Of a DNA stretch of 11,261 nt, positions 6,416 through 11,261 are shown piece by piece (position 1 is the first letter of the stretch; the number at the start of each line of letters is the position of its first letter). The stretch comes from JBBRRP01 sp038251425 (lineage in GTDB: Bacteria > Myxococcota_A > Polyangia > Polyangiales > Polyangiaceae), in NCBI GenBank assembly GCA_038251425.1, contig JBBSBI010000174.1, positions 1 to 11,261 of the forward strand. The letters are read 5' to 3'. A model generated the notes under the pieces. It was not told the DNA's origin. It made no database searches and saw only the letters and a program-made list of their open reading frames with translations. Both the position numbers and the translations under genes were made by a program.

Positions 6416-7693
6416 ATGCAGGTTCAGGTCAACCAACTTAGTCCCGTTCTTGTTGAATTCGACGTAGAAATCGCTGCTGAGCGTGTCGCGCTCGAGCTTG
6501 AAAAAGCTTTCGGCTTGCTTTCTAAGTCCGCAAAAGTCAAAGGCTTTAGGCCTGGCAAGGCACCTCGCGCCATCATCAACCAGGTCTTTGGGGCCAGGGT
6601 TGCGGCGGATGTTGCCCAGCGGCTCGTCGATGAAACGTTCCCGCGTGCCGTCACTGAGAAGAACGTGCAGCCGATCACCACTCCGGCTTTCGAGCCTCAG
6701 AGGTTGGTGAAGGATCAGCCGTTTCTTTACAAGGCGCGCTTCGAAGTAATACCTCAGATTAGCGAGGTTAATTACTCAGGCCTTGAAGCGAAACGACCTC
6801 AGCTCAAGGTTGAGGAGTCGGCGGTCGATGACGCCGTTGAGCGCCTGCGACGCGAGCATTCGACGCTGGAGGTCCCCAAGGAAGCCAGGCCCGCGAAGGA
6901 TGGGGACGTTGTCACGATTGATTTTGTGGTGATGGTGGGAGGAGGCCGCGAGGTGAAGGACGCCGGGGCCCAGGATTTTCAGGCCGAGCTTGGCAGCGGG
7001 TCGCTCATTAAAGAAATCGAGCAGGGTTTGCTCGGCAAGGAAGTCGGTTCCAAGGCGAGCATCGAAGTTCCGCTCTCCGAGCAACATCCGCATCCCAAGC
7101 TTCGCGGTAAGACGGCCACCTTCCAAGTGACGGTGAACGATATCAAAGAGCGTGTTCTGCCCGTAGCCGATGATGAATTTGCCAAGGATGTTGGCGCCTT
7201 CGAGACACTCTCTGATCTAAAAAAGAGCCTTCGAGCGCGGCTCGAACTACAACTCAAGGAGCAGTCTGATACGTCTGTTGCCGAGCAGTTGGTTCAGGCC
7301 CTGGCGAACGCCAATTCGGTTCCCGTTCCCCCTTCGCTCGTGGAGCGCCAAAGTCAGCTGACAGAGCAGGAGATTCTGAATCGCGCACGAAGCGAAGGCC
7401 AGCAGGCGAGCCGCGTGGGGCCAGAGCTTCGAGCACAAATCCACGCAGACAGCGAGATGAAAGTGCGCGCTGGTCTGTTGATGGCAGAAATCGCCAAAAA
7501 AGAGAGCATCAAAATTGGTGATGCCGAATTTGAAGAAGGCCTCACTGAGTTAGCTACACAGACCGGGAAGAACCTCGCTAAGCTTCGGGTTGAATATCGC
7601 GACGCGCGAAAGCGAGAAATGCTGCTCGGGATGATTCTTGAGAATAAGGTACTCGACATCATCGAGCAGAAGGCCAAGATTGTAGACGAATAG
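6416..7693 (+). CDS. tig: Trigger factor, ribosome-associated chaperone and peptidyl-prolyl isomerase
   Basis: Trigger factor binds ribosomal protein L23 at the exit tunnel and shields nascent chains. The 425 residues are close to the family norm. The N-terminal ribosome-binding domain (1-~110) has the signature loop GFRPGKAPR (43-51). The FKBP-type isomerase domain (~158-245) starts at DGDVVTIDF and includes IEQGLLGKEVGSK (201-213) and HPHPKLRGKTATFQVTV (224-240). The C-terminal SurA-like chaperone domain (~250-425) is helical and charged. I chose the ATG at 6416 because MQVQVNQLSPVLVEF matches the usual family start. An in-frame GTG at 6392 would add eight residues. GGAG at 6400-6403 is the only Shine-Dalgarno candidate and lies 12 bases off. 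It opens the tig-clpP-clpX-lon cluster. Confidence 0.95.
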   Translation: MQVQVNQLSPVLVEFDVEIAAERVALELEKAFGLLSKSAKVKGFRPGKAPRAIINQVFGARVAADVAQRLVDETFPRAVTEKNVQPITTPAFEPQRLVKDQPFLYKARFEVIPQISEVNYSGLEAKRPQLKVEESAVDDAVERLRREHSTLEVPKEARPAKDGDVVTIDFVVMVGGGREVKDAGAQDFQAELGSGSLIKEIEQGLLGKEVGSKASIEVPLSEQHPHPKLRGKTATFQVTVNDIKERVLPVADDEFAKDVGAFETLSDLKKSLRARLELQLKEQSDTSVAEQLVQALANANSVPVPPSLVERQSQLTEQEILNRARSEGQQASRVGPELRAQIHADSEMKVRAGLLMAEIAKKESIKIGDAEFEEGLTELATQTGKNLAKLRVEYRDARKREMLLGMILENKVLDIIEQKAKIVDE

Positions 7694-7696
7694 GCT

Positions 7697-7713
7697 CCGG
7701 GCAGCTCGCCCGG
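7697..7713 (+). terminator. Hairpin in the tig-clpP gap, possible attenuator
   Basis: CCGGGC and GCCCGG pair perfectly around a five-base AGCTC loop, four bases after the tig stop. There is no T-tract after it, so it may be a partial terminator, an mRNA-end-protecting structure or a processing site within a tig-clpP transcript, not a full stop. Confidence 0.4.
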
Positions 7714-7743
7714 CAAATGCCACCGTAATCTTACTGAGGGAAC

Positions 7744-8421
7744 ATGCTGAAGCGACCTGAAACGCCAAAAGAAGCACTACTCTTGCTGGAAAGCCGCGCC
7801 GACGAGATCGCGCGAGCGACCTCAGGAGTCATCTATCCGCACGTCGTCGAGACAACGCATCGCGGAGAGCGCACCTGGGACATTTTTAGCCGGCTCCTGA
7901 AAGATCGAATTGTGTTCTTGGGCAGCGGGGTCGATGACGATGTTGCCAACATCATCATTGCGCAATTTCTTTTCCTCGAGAGTGAAGATCCTGACAAGGA
8001 TATTCAGCTGTACGTGAACTCTCCGGGTGGCGTAGTCACTGCCGGCTTGGCAATTTTCGATACCATGCAGTACGTGCGCTGTCCCGTGAGCACTATCTGC
8101 ATCGGACAGGCGGCCAGCATGGGAGCGCTCTTGCTGTGCGCCGGCGAAAAAGGGCGCCGCTACGCGCTGCCTCACTCCCGCATCATGATCCATCAGCCAC
8201 TCGGCGGAGCTCGTGGGCAGGCAACGGATATAGAAATCCAGGCTCGCGAGATTCGCCATGCGAAGGATGTGATCACAGACATCCTGGTGAACGCAACTGG
8301 CAGAAAACGCGAAGAAATCGCCAAAGATATCGAGCGGGACTTCTACATGGGTCCGGTCCAAGCCAAAGAATATGGCCTGATCGATGAAGTCTTTGAGCGA
8401 AAGAAGAAAAAAGAGGCTTGA
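7744..8421 (+). CDS. clpP: ATP-dependent Clp protease proteolytic subunit
   Basis: ClpP is the tetradecameric serine peptidase that degrades substrates fed in by ClpX or ClpA. The catalytic triad is intact: S125 in GQAASMGA, H150 in MIHQP and D199 in ERDFYMGP. The family segments VETTHRGERTWDIFSRLL (35-52) and YVNSPGGVVTAG (90-101) are present. By alignment with E. coli numbering (S97, H122, D171 in the mature enzyme), the mature N-terminus would fall near residue 29, which leaves about 28 extra residues against 14 in E. coli. The start is supported by GAGGG at 7736-7740, and no other start codon exists before the core. The extension MLKRPETPKEALLLLESRADEIARA is predicted helical and may be a self-cleaved propeptide. 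The C-terminus is lysine-rich (ERKKKKEA). It lies 50 bases after tig. Confidence 0.96.
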   Translation: MLKRPETPKEALLLLESRADEIARATSGVIYPHVVETTHRGERTWDIFSRLLKDRIVFLGSGVDDDVANIIIAQFLFLESEDPDKDIQLYVNSPGGVVTAGLAIFDTMQYVRCPVSTICIGQAASMGALLLCAGEKGRRYALPHSRIMIHQPLGGARGQATDIEIQAREIRHAKDVITDILVNATGRKREEIAKDIERDFYMGPVQAKEYGLIDEVFERKKKKEA

Positions 8422-8437
8422 AGAGGAGGGGCCTGAT

Positions 8438-8569
8438 GTGAGCCTGGAAGTGGACGTAAGTCACTCCATGGCGAACAACAAAGGGCTGAGAGTGGCAGGG
8501 GTCATCGTTTTGGCACTTAGCTGGGAAGTGGCGCCACGCGATCGGCTAAGGGGCGTGGGCTTGCGGTAA
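8438..8569 (+). CDS. Possible 43-residue membrane peptide between clpP and clpX
   Basis: A GTG at 8438 is preceded by AGGAGG (8424-8429) at eight bases, the best Shine-Dalgarno in the window, 2 bases after the clpP stop. The frame gives MSLEVDVSHSMANNKGLRVA followed by a hydrophobic stretch GVIVLALSW and a basic tail (PRDRLRGVGLR). It could be a single-pass membrane peptide; a shorter start at the ATG at 8468 would give 33 residues. The family is not recognised. Against it: an ATG at 8436 overlapping the GTG is followed at once by TGA, the frame is short, and the last codons overlap the likely clpX -35. It may be non-coding leader instead. Confidence 0.3.
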   Translation: MSLEVDVSHSMANNKGLRVAGVIVLALSWEVAPRDRLRGVGLR

Positions 8570-8589
8570 GACGCGGCTGGCTTTAGAAT
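8561..8589 (+). promoter_or_regulatory. Candidate sigma-70 promoter for clpX
   Basis: TTGCGG (8561-8566) and TAGAAT (8584-8589) are separated by 17 bases. The -10 matches five of six consensus bases and the -35 three of six. Transcription would start near 8596, about 50 bases before the clpX GTG. This would let clpX be expressed apart from clpP. Confidence 0.45.
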
Positions 8590-8646
8590 TTGGTAGATTT
8601 TACCCTTGAAAATAAACCTCTAGCGCACGTCAGACAGGAATAACCG

Positions 8647-9900
8647 GTGGAGCGACGGCGAGACGATTCAAATGGCAACTTGTGCTGCTCTTTCTGTGGG
8701 AAATCCCAGAAGGAAGTTAAGAAGCTAATTGCAGGGCCAACGGTCTACATCTGCGACGAGTGTATTGCGCTCTGCAATGACATCATCGCCGAAGAGGTAG
8801 AAAAGGATGAGCCCAGCAATGGCTCTGATCCGATGCCGAAGCCTGCGGAGATCAAGGGCATCCTGGATGACTACGTTGTCGGCCAAGATCGCGCGAAGAA
8901 GATCCTGTCGGTGGCGGTGCACAATCATTACAAGCGCATCGATACCAAGGTCTCTTCAGATGATGTGGAGCTCGGGAAGAGCAACATTCTTCTGCTCGGC
9001 CCTACCGGCAGCGGTAAGACATTGCTGGCCCAAACGCTGGCCAAGATCCTGAAGGTTCCGTTCGCGATTGCCGACGCCACCACGCTCACTGAAGCGGGTT
9101 ACGTGGGTGAGGATGTTGAGAACATCATCGTCCAGCTTTTGCAAAACGCCGATCATGATGTTGAACGTGCGCAGCGCGGCATCGTCTATATCGATGAAAT
9201 TGATAAGATTAGCCGGAAGAGCGATAATCCTTCGATCACCCGCGATGTGTCCGGGGAGGGCGTTCAGCAGGCTCTGCTCAAGATTATTGAGGGGACGATC
9301 GCGAACGTTCCACCGAAGGGCGGGCGTAAGCACCCCCAGCAGGATTTTCTCCAGGTTGATACGAGTAATATTCTGTTTGTCTGCGGTGGAGCTTTCGTTG
9401 GGCTGGATCAGATCATCCAAAGGCGCCTCGGCCAATCCCGTTTGGGCTTTGGAGCGGACATCAAAAGCAAGAGCGAGCTCAAGTTGGGGGATTTGCTGGC
9501 TACCGTTCAGCCCGAGGATTTGCTCAAGTTCGGCTTAATCCCAGAATTCATCGGGCGTTTGCCCGTGGTGGCAACTCTGCACGAGCTCACAGAAGATGCC
9601 CTGATCGACATCCTCACCAAGCCCAAGAATAGCTTGGTCAAGCAGTTTCAAAAGCTCTTTGAAATGGACGGCGTGAAGCTGAAGTTCGCTAAGGCGGCGC
9701 TTGCCGCGATCGCCCGCAAAGCGTTGGCGCGCGAGAGTGGAGCGCGTGGCCTCCGCGCCATCATGGAAGAGGCGATGCTCGATATCATGTACGAGATCCC
9801 ATCTCAGCAGGGGATCAAGGAAGTGGTTATCAACGAGGATGTGATCCTCAAAGCCGAGGCGCCCTTGATCGTCTACCACAAGGAAGCAGGCGTCGGCTGA
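8647..9900 (+). CDS. clpX: ATP-dependent Clp protease ATP-binding subunit ClpX
   Basis: ClpX is the AAA+ unfoldase that recognises tagged substrates and feeds them to ClpP. The 417 residues match the family. The N-terminal zinc-binding domain has C14-x2-C17 and C36-x2-C39. Walker A is GPTGSGKT (118-125), the pore loop is GYVG (151-154), Walker B is VYIDEIDK (180-187), the RKH loop is GGRKHP (225-230), FIGRLP (301-306) follows and sensor 2 is GARGLR (365-370). The ClpP-docking loop reads LGFG (266-269) where E. coli has IGFG. The start is GTG with AGGA at 8636-8639, seven bases upstream. It follows clpP after a 225-base gap with its own candidate promoter, and precedes lon by 57 bases with no terminator seen, so clpX and lon may be cotranscribed. 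Confidence 0.97.
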   Translation: MERRRDDSNGNLCCSFCGKSQKEVKKLIAGPTVYICDECIALCNDIIAEEVEKDEPSNGSDPMPKPAEIKGILDDYVVGQDRAKKILSVAVHNHYKRIDTKVSSDDVELGKSNILLLGPTGSGKTLLAQTLAKILKVPFAIADATTLTEAGYVGEDVENIIVQLLQNADHDVERAQRGIVYIDEIDKISRKSDNPSITRDVSGEGVQQALLKIIEGTIANVPPKGGRKHPQQDFLQVDTSNILFVCGGAFVGLDQIIQRRLGQSRLGFGADIKSKSELKLGDLLATVQPEDLLKFGLIPEFIGRLPVVATLHELTEDALIDILTKPKNSLVKQFQKLFEMDGVKLKFAKAALAAIARKALARESGARGLRAIMEEAMLDIMYEIPSQQGIKEVVINEDVILKAEAPLIVYHKEAGVG

Positions 9901-9957
9901 GTTCGTTCTTGTCTACATTTCTACGATTTAACGCCTCCGACCGAGCTAAGGGATAAA

Positions 9958-11261
<1,304 letters not shown>

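Overview
The window looks like a stretch of chromosomal housekeeping DNA from a moderately GC-rich Gram-negative bacterium. Cues are a lipoprotein with an SGC lipobox, a Sec-type signal peptide, the linked tig-clpP-clpX-lon order and the GlnD/Soj/Spo0J family members. The style of the GlnD nucleotidyltransferase motif and of the exported protein at the left edge suggest a deltaproteobacterial (perhaps Myxococcota-like) lineage. That assignment is inference and not firm.

Layout. At the left edge is the 5' end of a minus-strand gene for an exported protein, cut by the window. It is divergent from glnD (408-3110, PII uridylyltransferase). glnD overlaps by four bases a gene for a TPR-repeat lipoprotein (3107-4147). 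This pair converges on parB-parA (minus strand, 4190-5847), which also overlap by ATGA. A long inverted repeat (4181-4216) lies at the convergence point. Divergent from parA is a 63-residue, extremely acidic orphan protein (6041-6232), closed by a strong hairpin terminator. Then comes a plus-strand protein-quality-control cluster: tig (trigger factor), clpP, a possible 43-residue membrane peptide, clpX and the N-terminal two thirds of lon, which runs off the right edge.

How the genes work together. Trigger factor catches nascent chains at the ribosome exit. ClpX unfolds tagged substrates into the ClpP chamber. Lon is the second cytosolic AAA+ protease. Putting them in one array couples folding and degradation, as in many bacteria. 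ParA/ParB form the chromosome-segregation system. No parS site could be found by eye here. GlnD is the nitrogen-status sensor; no glnB, glnK or glnA is in view, and its neighbour is an uncharacterised TPR lipoprotein.

Novelty. No clear previously undescribed multi-gene system is visible. The points most worth a second look are the acidic small protein between parA and tig, a small ORF with a near-ideal Shine-Dalgarno between clpP and clpX, a ClpP with a predicted propeptide about twice the length of the E. coli one, and several inverted or direct repeats in the gaps.
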